Source of the DNA: Paenibacillus oryzisoli
Lineage (GTDB): Bacteria > Bacillota > Bacilli > Paenibacillales > NBRC-103111
Assembly: GCF_001653565.1 (NCBI RefSeq)
Contig: NZ_LYPB01000069.1
Location: 404,194 to 468,193, forward strand
DNA: 64,000 nucleotides
Reading direction: 5' to 3'
The position numbers and the translations under genes are program-made. The stretch's first letter is position 1. Every line of letters starts with the position of its first letter. The notes beneath the pieces were generated by a model. The model ran no database searches, had not been told where the DNA came from, and was given only the letters and a program-made list of their open reading frames with translations. Below are positions 9,159-19,556 of the stretch, piece by piece.

Positions 9159-12100
9159 TCAATTACCCAGCATAATATTAAATATGACGGTAGCTGCCTC
9201 TGCCCTAGTAGCCAAACCTTGAGGTTTAAAACTGCCGTCAATAAACCCGTTAATGAAACTAGCTTCTTTTAGTACTGCTATGGCTTCAGAAGCATAGGTG
9301 GAAATCATCGCTTGATCCATATATCCTCCACCAGATACTGATGAAATATTGATCATCCGATTAAGAAGAAGTGCCCTGTATGTCATCACTGCCATTTCTT
9401 CTCTTGTAATTACACGCTCTCCACCGAAAGTTCCGTCACTATTGCCTGTTACGATTCCAAGCTGTTCAGCGGAAGAAAGTGCTACATAATACCAACTTCC
9501 CATCTTCACATCAGTGAATTTGCTGACAGCCTGTGATTTAGATAAATCAAGTGCGTTCATCAAGATTTGCAAAAATTCATATCGGGTAACTGGACGGTTT
9601 GGTTCGAAACTCCCATTCTCCATCCCATTAATGATCCCACGCGCTGCGAGTGATTCAATAATCTCTTTTGCCCATGTTACTTTAGCAAGATCGGTGAATC
9701 CAATACTATTATATGCGATCGCATATTTGCTGAAGTGAGATGCTTTCCATACGATTTTCCCAGTAGCCACGTCGTATTTTGCAGTCTTTACAATACTCAA
9801 GATACCATTGTCAGATAGTGAGTAAACGATAATTTGATGTGAATTTTCACCTGATTTTGGCGAATAATCGGTCTCAACCTTGACTGAATCTGTTCCCTCG
9901 AACTGACTTACTCGCTGACCATTAACCTGTAAATTGAAGTCATAGACTGTATTTTCATTAATCTTCTGCTGTATTTCAACAGGGAATGCGCTTGAGTCCA
10001 CTCGAGTAATAGTCAGTTCAACATTTTTGGATTCTGGATTCAATATATTTGAAGACTCATCCACGTTAAGAGTGATTATGACCATCCCAGATTTCACTAC
10101 AATTTTTGTAATCTCATTACTTTTATCAACAACACCCTTGACTGGAATGTCAATCTTTATGCTTTGGACACTAGAACCCGGTAGTGCTGATACTTCAATG
10201 ACCAGCTGCTTGCCAGTTGCCGATTCTATTGCTTTAGCAATATCCTCAGCCTTAATGTTGACCTGCACATGACCAGTAGCATCTACAGTCGGAGCAATGA
10301 ATACTGTACCTTCTCTCACAGTAACTTCATGTTGATTATTATCTATTGTGGACATATTACCGTTGTTATCGTTATTACCATTATTATCAGGATTAGGATC
10401 TTTGACGATTACAGCGGCCTTAAATAGTGAGATTGCCAAATTCAATTGAGTGACAGCCTCATTCACTATGCTTTGTTCGATCTCACCATCCAATAAGATC
10501 GTATACGCTGACTCGATCGCAATTCTCAGTGCCTCTCTGGACGCAGTGGTGTAATTGCCGTTTTCTATTCCTTCCACTGAATTGGTGTACAGTTCTTCGG
10601 CATTCTGAATGGCAACCTCAAGCGCAGAAGAATTCACGCCGTTGACAGAATTGGAGAAGGTACTAATAGCTGCATTTAAGTTGGCAACAACTGCATCAAC
10701 CTCTGACTGACTGACATCGATACGATTATTTATAATTTCCGCAGCATTGAGTGCTGCTTGCAGATGGGCCTTCGAACCTACTGGATACTGATTACCCATT
10801 TCCCCTTCCTCAGAATGTTCGATCATATGAGTGGCTGTCGAAATCACCGTACCTAAAGTTGACTTATCAATAACAATTACTGACGATTTAAACACATCGA
10901 TTGCCACGAATAAAGCTACATTTGCATTATTCACCACTGTTTGATCAGCTAATGGATCACTAAAAACTACTGATGCCGTCTCAATCGCATTTTTCAGAAG
11001 CACTTTAGATTCAACTGAATAATTCCCGTTAAATTCACCAATTATTGCCTCATGATATACTACTTCTGCTACAGAAATTGTATTTCCAAGCAGATTTTTA
11101 TTGACACCATTAACCTTTCCTTGAAACGTATCTATTGCTGTTTGGAGGTTAACAACTGCAGAGTATGCTTCAGCTTGAGAGAGTCTATTGCTACTTATAG
11201 TTAAAGTCTCACCTAAAGTTTCTTGTAGCGCGCCAATGATGTCTGCTGAATATTGACCCTCATCTACTCCTACTACTGCATTAGAGATTAGCAATTGTGC
11301 CTGTGCAATAGCAGCATTAAGTGGCCCACGATCAATGGTATTAAAAGAACTGCGGAAAATTAGATCTGCATTCGACAAGGTGGAACTGGCCACATTTACA
11401 TCAGACTGAGTCGACAATAAGTTCTCTTGTACTGCTTTTGCATTCTCAATTACAGCAATAAAAGCATCAACTTTGTCTTGAGTATATTGTTCTTCCTTAT
11501 CACCAATAACGGTATCATCTAGGAGAGCTTCTGCCATGCCAATCGCAGTACTAAGACTTACCAAGTTTATCCCTACTACTGAAATTGAAGATATTGCAGA
11601 GTATTTCCCATCTAAACTAGTTGCGGTAATCGTCGCGCTACCCGCTTTATGCCCAGTTACATAACCATGGGAATCAACACTGGCGATGGATGGATCGCTC
11701 GAAGACCATGTAACCATTCGAGTATCCGCATCTTCGGGCAGCACCGTTGCAGTCAATTGCGCTGAATTATTCTGACCCACCGTTAAAGTCGTATTATCTA
11801 TTTGAATCCCAGAAACTGGGGTCAAATACGTACCGAATCCTTGAAATTCCACAATACAAGGCCATTGTGATGATGGCGTAATACCTGTAATCGTAATTTG
11901 GATCCATCGACCAATTGCATTATCTCCTAAAGTATCAGAGTAATTCGGTCCGACAATGCTATTACTCGTCTTGTCCAAGATTAAGGTATAACCCGTTGTC
12001 TCGGAATCCGATATTTCTACTTTGTACTTATAAATGTTCGCAAATGCAACGAAGTCAGCTCTGGACAGCTTTGCTTTTGCACCTAAATCAATTCGCACCC

Positions 12101-15100
12101 AGCGAGGTACCGCCGATGAATTGCTACACCAGGCAGTATTCGTATTCCCATCAACAATGTTGTTCGCCGAAGAGCCACTGCCTGTTGTCTGAGCTTTTGC
12201 GGGTTTCCCACTCGTAAGCAGATTACTTACTGTCACAATACTCGTAGCAGTAAATCCACCTTCATTAGTAGTTGCTGTAATCGTCGCATTTCCATTGCTT
12301 ATCCCTTTTACAACGCCATTTATATCTACAGTTGCAACCGTTTCATTACTGCTTGACCAATGTACAAGTTTATTTAAAGCGTTAGTTGGCTGTACAGTTA
12401 CAGTTAATTGACCCTTGTTCCCCGATAGTAAGCTCAAAGTTCCCGAACTAATGGTGACTCCGCTGACAGGCTGTGGAATATCAGAGGTAGTTAATGTAAG
12501 TGTTGGTCCATCAGTGGTCCAATCGCTCGTACCTGTCTTAGCCTGAATCTGGAAAGTATAGTTGGTCAACTTCGTGAGGTTTTTAACTTCATATGTCTTG
12601 TATGTTGCCTCCAATGTTGTCAGCTCTACTCCATCTTTCAAAATACGGTACTCAGAGACATTGTCTCTAGGCATTGCCTCAGTCCAATTCAACGTCAATT
12701 CCGTTGCCAACACGTTCGTGGCAGAAACTTTACCATCTCCCCATATAGGCAGTCGGTTATCGGATATATCCTGCCCTGTGATATCAACAATAATTGAAGA
12801 CTTCATTCCTGAACCATCTGCGGTCGTTGCGATTACTTTTACTTGTCCATTCTTGTTCGCAATTAATACGCCACTATTTGTCACATAGGCACGATCTGTT
12901 TCTGTGCCATTGAGCTCAGATACTGACCAAAGGATAGTTGGGTCACTCACGTTAAAAGGAATAACCTTGCCAGATAGCTGCAAATTTCCACGGTTGTGTG
13001 AAATTGAATTATCACCCGTAATTACAACATCCGTAGCCGTAATATGAGGAGCTTGATATACCTCTACTTCTGCAAGCTGCATCATATAATTGGCTCCACT
13101 TTCATTTCGAAGCTTCGTCCCTTCTATCTTCACATAACGAGCTTGCTTATTCTCAAAATGGAAACCCTGAGGATTGCCAGTTGAGGGATTCGGATAGTCG
13201 GTTTCATTTATTACTTTTAACCAGTTCGCCCCATCCTGTGAAACCTGAATATTAAAATCCACCGGGAAATACTTGCCCAAATTTCCAGCATCCGATCGAG
13301 GAGATAAGGTAACCTGATTAATTGAATTTACCGTACCTAAGTCGATTGTCAAGGACTCTGTATGATTACTAGCATTTCCAGATGAGCTGGACCAACCTAG
13401 ACTGCTAGAATTAGATTGCGTCACACCATCCACAACGAAAGCGTTTGACCAACCTGTAGAAATTAACGAACTTGTCGTTGTTATTGTCTTATTCTTCGCA
13501 ATATTTTCAGGATTTACCAACGGGGATGGTTTATTCGTTACGTTTGCTATAGCGCTAAATGCTTTGAGTTCATTTAGTTGCAAGCGATACTTACCATCAG
13601 CCTGAGACAACTGCGTAGATAATAGGCGAACATAGCGAACATTGGCTGTATCGAAATTGAATGTCTGCACGCCTGAGACCGCTGCTCCATTATTATAATT
13701 TGTGTGAGAGGATAGATCCGTCCAGAGTCCGCCATCAGCAGATCCCTGTATTTTGAAATCTATCGGGAACCCCTTACCGCTATTTCCCTCATCATCTCTC
13801 GGGTAGATTTCAACTTTATTGATAGAGCGGGTTTCACCCAAATCTACAGATACCCATTCTGTTTGATTGGGAGTATCATAACCTAAGCTAGAATAACCTC
13901 TATTTGGATTGCCAACATCCGCCATTGTGAACGAAAATACAATACTATCGGTTAGTAAATTTTTAGTCCAACCTGTTTGTGGATTCTCGTAAGAGGTGCG
14001 CGCGAAAACTTGGCGTCCAGCTGCAACATTGACAAACGGCAAAGGCGGCGTACTATCCACAGGACCGGCAGTTGGTGAACTATCCGTTGATTCCAACTCA
14101 ATCTGCATAACACTATATGCAGTCAAGTTCTCAATACGGTTAAAGCTTCCTGATGAGCTTTGAATAGAACTTTCCTTCAGAGTGGCATTCTCAGAGGGAC
14201 CCACAGGATATCCTCTTAAGCCCGAAGCATAATCTTTCCAATAATTCCCGTTATTGCTGTCAACAAGCTTTTTCGTTACTTTATAGTTTTTCCCCATCTC
14301 TAGGTATGGTAGATTTGAGAGGTTGATCGTCATATTGACGTCAGTATTGGAATAATTCCAAAGGAGCATTGAGACTTTACCTGTCGTAGAATCCTTCGTT
14401 ACGAACCCATAAGTATTTTTACTGTCTGCATTAGTACCTGTTATTGATGATTGCACAATTTGTGATTCCAAATTGTCATACATCTCAAACGTATTAGCAA
14501 CAGCCTTTTTATGTCCGTCAATGGTAAATATACCGGAATCTGAAAAAAACAAACTTGTTGGAGATAAAGCATCAGCAGGCGTAAAGTAGTAGATTTGATC
14601 CACTTCTGGACGAAGAACAGCATCGTACATTCTTTTTGCCGCATAGGCAGCGTTCAAATTTGTATCCTTCTGAGTACCTCCTGGGCCACCACTTGTGTAG
14701 TCATAGTTCCACTCCGTATATTTAATCGGTTTCACTGGAACATTGTTACTGGAAAACAAATTGTAGATATTTGTAGATGAGAAATCAGCCGCTCCATATT
14801 GATGGACAGAAATGTAGTCAAACGGAATTGTTGGATTGTTCTTCAGGTAATTCATGAAAGTCGGTTTCCAACTTCCATCTGCAATATTTAAGTTCCTGAA
14901 GCCAATCCCCCCGATAACAGCTGTTGCATCTACCCCACGAATTGCAGTTGCAAAAGCACCGTACATTTGTGCTGCCTGTGCAGGAGTTGTCGGCTTATTG
15001 AAATTCTCCGGCTCATTATGAGACTCCCAATACCAGCCCGTGTACCCAAGATTCTTATAATGCTGAGCAATTACTCCCGAAATTTGTCCAAATTCGATAA

Positions 15101-15572
15101 TTCCTTGTGCAGAAGGCGCACCTTCACCCGAGATACCGGTTCCGCCTAATGCACTTGGCAAATACCCTAGGCACATCATCGGGGTCATTCCCCGCTCAAC
15201 AAGAGGAAGAATAATTTTGTCCAATTTAGTGAAATCATATTCCAATTGCTGAGTAACAGCGTTGCGGGAAACCACATGATAGAACAAGTCAGTTATGACC
15301 CAATCGATTCGAACGACTTTTATTCCAATTTCCTTCATTTGGTCATAATACGATGGTAACCAATTTAAGTTGTTGTTTATTAAATGACCCCCACGCGCTA
15401 AATTCTGTATTTTCACCTTATCGTAATTCCCAGTCGTTATTTTATAATCCGCCGATAACGTCGTTGCCCCCGCCGCTTGAACCTGTTTAGGTCCTACGGC
15501 CCCCAATAAAATTGACATAAATAATAAGAATGCCAACCCAGTCATTAATAACCGCTTTACAAACAAACGCAT
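9159..15572 (-). CDS. Giant secreted GH39-like glycosidase with discoidin, Big2, FN3, FIVAR and SLH modules
   Basis: This is a 2137-residue cell-surface enzyme. A signal peptide (1-33, ending VQAAG) precedes a GH39-like TIM barrel (about 45-490). The acid/base is Glu187 in HNEPE and the likely nucleophile is Glu287 in YTEWNYDY. Then come discoidin/F5-8C (CBM32-like) domains at about 500-670 and 687-840, a Big2-like domain (845-930), FN3 (940-1027) and Big2 (1031-1118). A third discoidin-like domain (1120-1247) and another Big2 (1250-1330) follow. Five FIVAR-like repeats of about 77 residues span 1337-1720. An Asn/Asp-rich linker leads to an unassigned beta domain and three SLH domains (about 1940-2137) that attach to secondary cell wall polymer. 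GAGGGGAAAG precedes the ATG at 15572. GH39 families act on xylosides and other glycosides; the actual substrate is unknown. Confidence 0.88.
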   Translation of the reverse strand: MRLFVKRLLMTGLAFLLFMSILLGAVGPKQVQAAGATTLSADYKITTGNYDKVKIQNLARGGHLINNNLNWLPSYYDQMKEIGIKVVRIDWVITDLFYHVVSRNAVTQQLEYDFTKLDKIILPLVERGMTPMMCLGYLPSALGGTGISGEGAPSAQGIIEFGQISGVIAQHYKNLGYTGWYWESHNEPENFNKPTTPAQAAQMYGAFATAIRGVDATAVIGGIGFRNLNIADGSWKPTFMNYLKNNPTIPFDYISVHQYGAADFSSTNIYNLFSSNNVPVKPIKYTEWNYDYTSGGPGGTQKDTNLNAAYAAKRMYDAVLRPEVDQIYYFTPADALSPTSLFFSDSGIFTIDGHKKAVANTFEMYDNLESQIVQSSITGTNADSKNTYGFVTKDSTTGKVSMLLWNYSNTDVNMTINLSNLPYLEMGKNYKVTKKLVDSNNGNYWKDYASGLRGYPVGPSENATLKESSIQSSSGSFNRIENLTAYSVMQIELESTDSSPTAGPVDSTPPLPFVNVAAGRQVFARTSYENPQTGWTKNLLTDSIVFSFTMADVGNPNRGYSSLGYDTPNQTEWVSVDLGETRSINKVEIYPRDDEGNSGKGFPIDFKIQGSADGGLWTDLSSHTNYNNGAAVSGVQTFNFDTANVRYVRLLSTQLSQADGKYRLQLNELKAFSAIANVTNKPSPLVNPENIAKNKTITTTSSLISTGWSNAFVVDGVTQSNSSSLGWSSSSGNASNHTESLTIDLGTVNSINQVTLSPRSDAGNLGKYFPVDFNIQVSQDGANWLKVINETDYPNPSTGNPQGFHFENKQARYVKIEGTKLRNESGANYMMQLAEVEVYQAPHITATDVVITGDNSISHNRGNLQLSGKVIPFNVSDPTILWSVSELNGTETDRAYVTNSGVLIANKNGQVKVIATTADGSGMKSSIIVDITGQDISDNRLPIWGDGKVSATNVLATELTLNWTEAMPRDNVSEYRILKDGVELTTLEATYKTYEVKNLTKLTNYTFQIQAKTGTSDWTTDGPTLTLTTSDIPQPVSGVTISSGTLSLLSGNKGQLTVTVQPTNALNKLVHWSSSNETVATVDINGVVKGISNGNATITATTNEGGFTATSIVTVSNLLTSGKPAKAQTTGSGSSANNIVDGNTNTAWCSNSSAVPRWVRIDLGAKAKLSRADFVAFANIYKYKVEISDSETTGYTLILDKTSNSIVGPNYSDTLGDNAIGRWIQITITGITPSSQWPCIVEFQGFGTYLTPVSGIQIDNTTLTVGQNNSAQLTATVLPEDADTRMVTWSSSDPSIASVDSHGYVTGHKAGSATITATSLDGKYSAISSISVVGINLVSLSTAIGMAEALLDDTVIGDKEEQYTQDKVDAFIAVIENAKAVQENLLSTQSDVNVASSTLSNADLIFRSSFNTIDRGPLNAAIAQAQLLISNAVVGVDEGQYSADIIGALQETLGETLTISSNRLSQAEAYSAVVNLQTAIDTFQGKVNGVNKNLLGNTISVAEVVYHEAIIGEFNGNYSVESKVLLKNAIETASVVFSDPLADQTVVNNANVALFVAIDVFKSSVIVIDKSTLGTVISTATHMIEHSEEGEMGNQYPVGSKAHLQAALNAAEIINNRIDVSQSEVDAVVANLNAAISTFSNSVNGVNSSALEVAIQNAEELYTNSVEGIENGNYTTASREALRIAIESAYTILLDGEIEQSIVNEAVTQLNLAISLFKAAVIVKDPNPDNNGNNDNNGNMSTIDNNQHEVTVREGTVFIAPTVDATGHVQVNIKAEDIAKAIESATGKQLVIEVSALPGSSVQSIKIDIPVKGVVDKSNEITKIVVKSGMVIITLNVDESSNILNPESKNVELTITRVDSSAFPVEIQQKINENTVYDFNLQVNGQRVSQFEGTDSVKVETDYSPKSGENSHQIIVYSLSDNGILSIVKTAKYDVATGKIVWKASHFSKYAIAYNSIGFTDLAKVTWAKEIIESLAARGIINGMENGSFEPNRPVTRYEFLQILMNALDLSKSQAVSKFTDVKMGSWYYVALSSAEQLGIVTGNSDGTFGGERVITREEMAVMTYRALLLNRMINISSVSGGGYMDQAMISTYASEAIAVLKEASFINGFIDGSFKPQGLATRAEAATVIFNIMLGN

Positions 15573-16226
15573 CTGACTTTCCCCTCTCGAAGTATCTATT
15601 TCGAAGCTATATAACCGCCTATTTCACAGCAATAAGAAGCTGAAGGTCACTTGAAAACCTCTAAAACTACACCAGTTGACGACGCTTACATTTCAAGGCA
15701 AAGAGCCCCTTGAAGTATGTAGATCGCCGCCTTCTTCCCCAAATGTTTCATGCCCCCTCAAAACATCACTTATGAAATCAATCATCTATCCCCTTCTACA
15801 ATAGCTCCCATTTTTCTTAATGTGAGAGAGTACTCCATCATTTTAAAGGAAAAAAACTTAAATGATTATTTCATTATTTTGATATCTGTATCATTCCATT
15901 AGCTTTTTAATTTAATTTCATCTAAATCTTCCTAGATAAGTTTGTGATTTTTCTATTTGAAATCTCGATTATATATTAACCTCTACTCTCCCTCCTCAAA
16001 TAGTCAGCATTATAAATCCTCGCATTACACACTATAAGAGTAAATCACTATCCTTCACAATAAACTCTTTTCAGTTCCTTAACTGTTTTCCGTTCCACCT
16101 AAATTTTGTTAGCTTTTTTAAATGGTTGTGATATAAATTTAATCATTACTAAGAAAAAACAGACAGAAACGAATAAACCATTCCTGTCTTTCTATATACA
16201 ACCAGCATTTCATCACCTTTGACAGA
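15573..16226. other. 654-nt gene-free leader and promoter region of the giant GH39/SLH gene
   Basis: No open frame of note lies here. The left part contains an inverted repeat, TTCAAGG (15692-15698) with CCTTGAA (15708-15714), about 120 nt before the start codon; it would fold as a 7-bp hairpin in the leader RNA. From about 15841 to 16226 the DNA is very AT-rich. The right end carries the terminator of the neighbouring permease operon. I could not assign a convincing -35/-10 pair and do not recognise a riboswitch. Confidence 0.5.
16153..16189 (-). terminator. Rho-independent terminator of the 16227-19380 importer operon
   Basis: A 9-bp stem with one G-U pair (16161-16169 with 16181-16189, AGACAGAAA/TTCCTGTCT on the plus strand) has an 11-nt loop. 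The minus strand continues GTTTTTTC. It begins about 38 nt past the permease stop. Confidence 0.88.
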
Positions 16227-17054
16227 TTAACCTTTCACAGCACCAGATGTAAGCCCCGACACAACATATTTTTGCAGTAAAAGAAATATGACAACAATAG
16301 GCAGGGAAATAAGAATAATATCAGCAAATAATAAATTCCAATCAGAGTGCTTTTGTCCGTAAAAACTAAAAGTAGTCAACACTACTGTAAACTTTTTTGG
16401 TGTATTCATTAGGAAGATCGAAACTGAAAAGTCATTCCAGATACCCATAAACGAGATTATGATAACTGTTACAGTAACAGGAAGGATCAGAGGAAATATA
16501 ATTTGACCAAATAACCTGATAGGCCCACAACCGTCAAGTGCTGCGGATTCGTCTAAATGATTTGGAATGCTTTTAAAATAACCGGTAAAAAGAAAAACAC
16601 TTGTTGGGAAAGATAAAGCAACAAAAACAAGAATGATACCTGTGTACGTCTGAGAAAGTCCTAGGCTTTTTATTAGGAAAAACGTTGCTGGAGCACAAAA
16701 AGGAACAGATAGTCCAGCAATAATCGCATAGTTAGCCCCTTCTGTCAGACGACTTTTTCTTCGTTGGATAATAAAACCGCTCATAGCTCCAAAAAAAACA
16801 ATAAAAATGACAGATAAACATGTAATCAGCAAACTATTTTTGTAGGCTGTTGCCAGTTTGGCTATCTGGATAACCTCACTATAGTTATTCAGAATTTGAT
16901 TTAGAGTTACACCGTTCCATGACAAGCTTAGCTTGTTACTGCCGGCATAATCTTTAAAAGAATTTACAAGAATCATGTAGATGGGGACTAAGATTAACAA
17001 ACTTAACAGTACTGCAATGAATTCCATCGAATATTTACGGATAGATAATTTCAT
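16227..17054 (-). CDS. ABC sugar importer permease, MalG/CUT1 type
   Basis: This 275-residue inner-membrane permease has six membrane segments, the first at about residues 10-32. The EAA loop DESAALDGCGPIRLFGQIIFP is near 160-180 and the C-terminus reads VSGLTSGAVKG. It overlaps the preceding permease gene by 4 nt (ATGA), so translation is coupled. It forms a heterodimer with that permease and serves the binding protein at 18016. The class is MalG/AraQ-like, distinct from the LplC-like permeases elsewhere in the window. It ends the operon. Confidence 0.92.
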   Translation of the reverse strand: MKLSIRKYSMEFIAVLLSLLILVPIYMILVNSFKDYAGSNKLSLSWNGVTLNQILNNYSEVIQIAKLATAYKNSLLITCLSVIFIVFFGAMSGFIIQRRKSRLTEGANYAIIAGLSVPFCAPATFFLIKSLGLSQTYTGIILVFVALSFPTSVFLFTGYFKSIPNHLDESAALDGCGPIRLFGQIIFPLILPVTVTVIIISFMGIWNDFSVSIFLMNTPKKFTVVLTTFSFYGQKHSDWNLLFADIILISLPIVVIFLLLQKYVVSGLTSGAVKG

Positions 17055-17926
17055 AGTTCCACTTCTCTTCTACGAATAAATGCATAAGTAATAATGGAAG
17101 TAACTGCAACGAATAGTGTTAATACGACATTACCGGCACTAGCGAGACCTTGCAAATTGTTTCCGAAATTTTCAAATATTGCTGTATTTAAAACCTCAGT
17201 CGCCCGGCCTGGACCGCCTCCGGTTGTTGCAGCAACCAAGTCAAACACTCTAAGTCCACCAATGATATTACCTACTAAAGCAACATTGAAGGCAGGCATA
17301 ATCAACGGGAATGTAATGTGCCAGAAGCGTTTCACTCCAGAAGCTCCATCGATTTCTGCGGATTCATAATACTCCTTTGATATCGATTGTAGACCGGAAA
17401 GTATAATAACCATATTATATCCAGCCCACTTCCAAGTTTCGATTCCAGCAATAGAGAAAATCGCAAGTTTTACGTCCGTTAACCAACTCAATTGGAATAC
17501 TTCCATATGCAAAATACCTAGTGTCTGATTAAGCAATCCGTTAGTAGGATGTAAGATCGCCGTGAACAAAATACCGACTGCAATTGTATTTAATACTGCT
17601 GGCAGGAAAAATACTGTTCGAATGAAATTACTTGTTTTTAATTTCTGATTAACGAACAAAGCAAGTCCCATCCCTAGTCCAACTTTGGTGATACCTGTAA
17701 CAAACGTAAAAATTATCGTATTCTTCAGAGCAATTTTCATTAAGGGATCTATCACTATATCCTGATAATTACTTAGTCCGATGAATTTAGCGGTATAAAA
17801 ATCCCAACTTGTAAAAGAGTAATAGAACGTAGTAATAAAAGGTACTAAGAAAAAAATGAAGTATACGATAAATCCTGGAGCCAGCCCCCAAAGGGGATAC
17901 ATCCTTTTGGTGTAATTGTTCTGCAC
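17051..17926 (-). CDS. ABC sugar importer permease, MalF/UgpA type
   Basis: This 291-residue permease partners the 16227-17054 subunit. Six membrane segments are visible, with the first at about 12-34 after a short basic N-terminus. The EAA loop reads YESAEIDGASGVKRFWHITFP. The start codon is GTG at 17926, 7 nt after AGGAG; no ATG fits as well. It is separated from the binding-protein gene by 89 nt that contain a strong hairpin (17955-17994). The substrate is set by the upstream lipoprotein. No ATPase gene is present in the operon. Confidence 0.92.
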   Translation of the reverse strand: MQNNYTKRMYPLWGLAPGFIVYFIFFLVPFITTFYYSFTSWDFYTAKFIGLSNYQDIVIDPLMKIALKNTIIFTFVTGITKVGLGMGLALFVNQKLKTSNFIRTVFFLPAVLNTIAVGILFTAILHPTNGLLNQTLGILHMEVFQLSWLTDVKLAIFSIAGIETWKWAGYNMVIILSGLQSISKEYYESAEIDGASGVKRFWHITFPLIMPAFNVALVGNIIGGLRVFDLVAATTGGGPGRATEVLNTAIFENFGNNLQGLASAGNVVLTLFVAVTSIITYAFIRRREVEL

Positions 17927-17954
17927 GCATATTCTCCTACCCTATATAGAATAC

Positions 17955-17994
17955 TCGGTTGACTTGCCTCAATGATTATAGGTAAGTCAACCGA
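17955..17994 (-). other. Strong intercistronic hairpin between binding protein and permease genes
   Basis: A perfect 11-bp stem, TCGGTTGACTT (17955-17965) with AAGTCAACCGA (17984-17994), has a further CCT/AGG pairing inside after one mismatch. There is no good U-tract. It probably stabilises the upstream binding-protein message or partly terminates, giving more binding protein than permease. Confidence 0.6.
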
Positions 17995-18015
17995 ATTCCA
18001 AATCTCTATGTTTAT

Positions 18016-19380
18016 TTATTTAGCCGACCAATTGGGATCTTGTTTTGCCTTGGCTGCTTTTGCAAAATCATTGTCCAGTTCTTTCGCTACGTCTACTGGC
18101 GTTTTTCCACCAACGAGCATGTCTTGCAAATACTTCTCAAATGGACCTTTTTGATATTTTGTATAATCAAGAGGTGACTGGAATGATTTCCCCTCATCGA
18201 TTAGTTTTTGAATATCCTGTTGCGCAGACACCAAGCCATTGACTTGGATACCTTTAGCAAAAGGAATATCGGGTTGCGCTTTAAAGTACGCTTGTTGGGC
18301 TTCCTGCGATACCATGAATGCGACTACTTTCTTTGCTAACTCTTTGTTCTTGGATTCAGATGGCACCCATAATCCACTTGGTGGTGAAAGATTAATAAGT
18401 TGACCTTCATCAAAAGGAATACCGAAAGCGCCGATATTATTGGCTTTATCCTTATCCGCTTTTACCAAATCAGGTACGATCCAAGATCCCATAGCATACA
18501 TTGCGATCTTCCCGTCAAGTAACGCTTGGTGAGAAGATTGGTCATCATCAGATAAGAATGTTTTATTAATGAGCTGCTTATCTGCTAATTCTTTCACTTT
18601 ACTGATCGAATCAACGAATAACTTCAGATCCGTAAAATGAGTTTTATTCGTACTTAATCCATCCGCAGTCGGTGTCACTTTTTCTTTAGAGTCTCGAACG
18701 GCACCTACAAGCGGTATAATTTGCAAGGTCCAAGCATCCTTACCTGCAAAATAAACAGGTGTTATTCCCTTCGCCTTCAATTGTTCACTTATTGCAAGAA
18801 ATTCTTTCCAGTCTTTAGGTACTTGAAGGCCATTTTCTTGGAAAACTTTCTTGTTGTAAAACATAGACATTGTACCAACTTCGCCAAATGGAGCTACAAT
18901 TAATTTGCCGTCTGATTTATATTTAGGAGTATCCAGCGCTTTGCTGTCATAGTTTTTCATCCAGTCACCTGAAAGATCTTCTAGTCGAGCGCTTCCACCT
19001 AATTTACTAGACCATGTAGCATCATACCAAGAAAGAATATCTGGCGGTTCGCCAGCAGCAAATTTCGTTTGAACGACTTGATCGCCAGCGTCGCCCTCTG
19101 CTATCTTCTCCAGCTCAATTTTCGCACCAAGCTCGGCTGATTTGGAATTGACCAAATCGACAACAGCTTGAAAGCCAGGTCTTACCCAAGAAGAATGTAC
19201 AACGAGTGTTAATGTTTTCACAGCTTTAGCTGTAGCAGGCGTCTGAGAACTTGCTCCTGCTTTATCTGTTGCTGTTGCATTTGGCGAGCTAGTCCCTGCT
19301 GAGTTACCGCATGCAGCTAGGGTTAACATGGTGACAACCATGCCAGTGGATACAAGAAGTTTTCCCCTTTTCACTTTCAT
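18016..19380 (-). CDS. Extracellular sugar-binding lipoprotein (family 1, CUT1)
   Basis: This is the binding component of the importer made with the next two genes. The 454-residue product has a lipobox LAAC with Cys24, a Ser/Thr/Ala-rich tether to about residue 52 and a family 1 solute-binding fold. Segments such as YDATWSSKLGGSARLEDL and FYNKKVFQENGLQVPKDWKE are typical of oligosaccharide-binding proteins of the MalE/UgpB class. The ATG at 19380 directly follows AAAGGGAG, so the GTG two codons later (19374) is a possible alternative start. A terminator upstream (19508-19538) separates it from the two-component genes, so it has its own promoter in 19381-19507. Those two-component genes, encoded just before it, are its likely regulators. 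Confidence 0.9.
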   Translation of the reverse strand: MKVKRGKLLVSTGMVVTMLTLAACGNSAGTSSPNATATDKAGASSQTPATAKAVKTLTLVVHSSWVRPGFQAVVDLVNSKSAELGAKIELEKIAEGDAGDQVVQTKFAAGEPPDILSWYDATWSSKLGGSARLEDLSGDWMKNYDSKALDTPKYKSDGKLIVAPFGEVGTMSMFYNKKVFQENGLQVPKDWKEFLAISEQLKAKGITPVYFAGKDAWTLQIIPLVGAVRDSKEKVTPTADGLSTNKTHFTDLKLFVDSISKVKELADKQLINKTFLSDDDQSSHQALLDGKIAMYAMGSWIVPDLVKADKDKANNIGAFGIPFDEGQLINLSPPSGLWVPSESKNKELAKKVVAFMVSQEAQQAYFKAQPDIPFAKGIQVNGLVSAQQDIQKLIDEGKSFQSPLDYTKYQKGPFEKYLQDMLVGGKTPVDVAKELDNDFAKAAKAKQDPNWSAK

Positions 19381-19507
19381 CTCTCCCTTTAAGTTAGTTA
19401 CTAATTGGTTCTATGAACATGATAACTTATTTACATTTCATCAATCATTTCAATCTGTTATCATTGAGTATAGTTTTTTAAGGGAAAAAATGATTAATAA
19501 ATTATAC

Positions 19508-19538
19508 TAAAACAGCCCGCCGATCATTATGGCAGGCC
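19508..19538 (-). terminator. Rho-independent terminator after the response regulator
   Basis: A 7-bp GC-rich stem with one T-G pair (19515-19521 with 19531-19537, GCCCGCC/GGCAGGC on the plus strand) is followed on the minus strand by TGTTTTAGT. It begins 19 nt after the regulator stop. Confidence 0.8.
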
Positions 19539-19556
19539 CTAGTTGAAGGGGATATT

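Noticed and set aside
15573..16226. Riboswitch in the long leader
   Set aside because: Only one simple hairpin is visible and no known riboswitch core was recognised.
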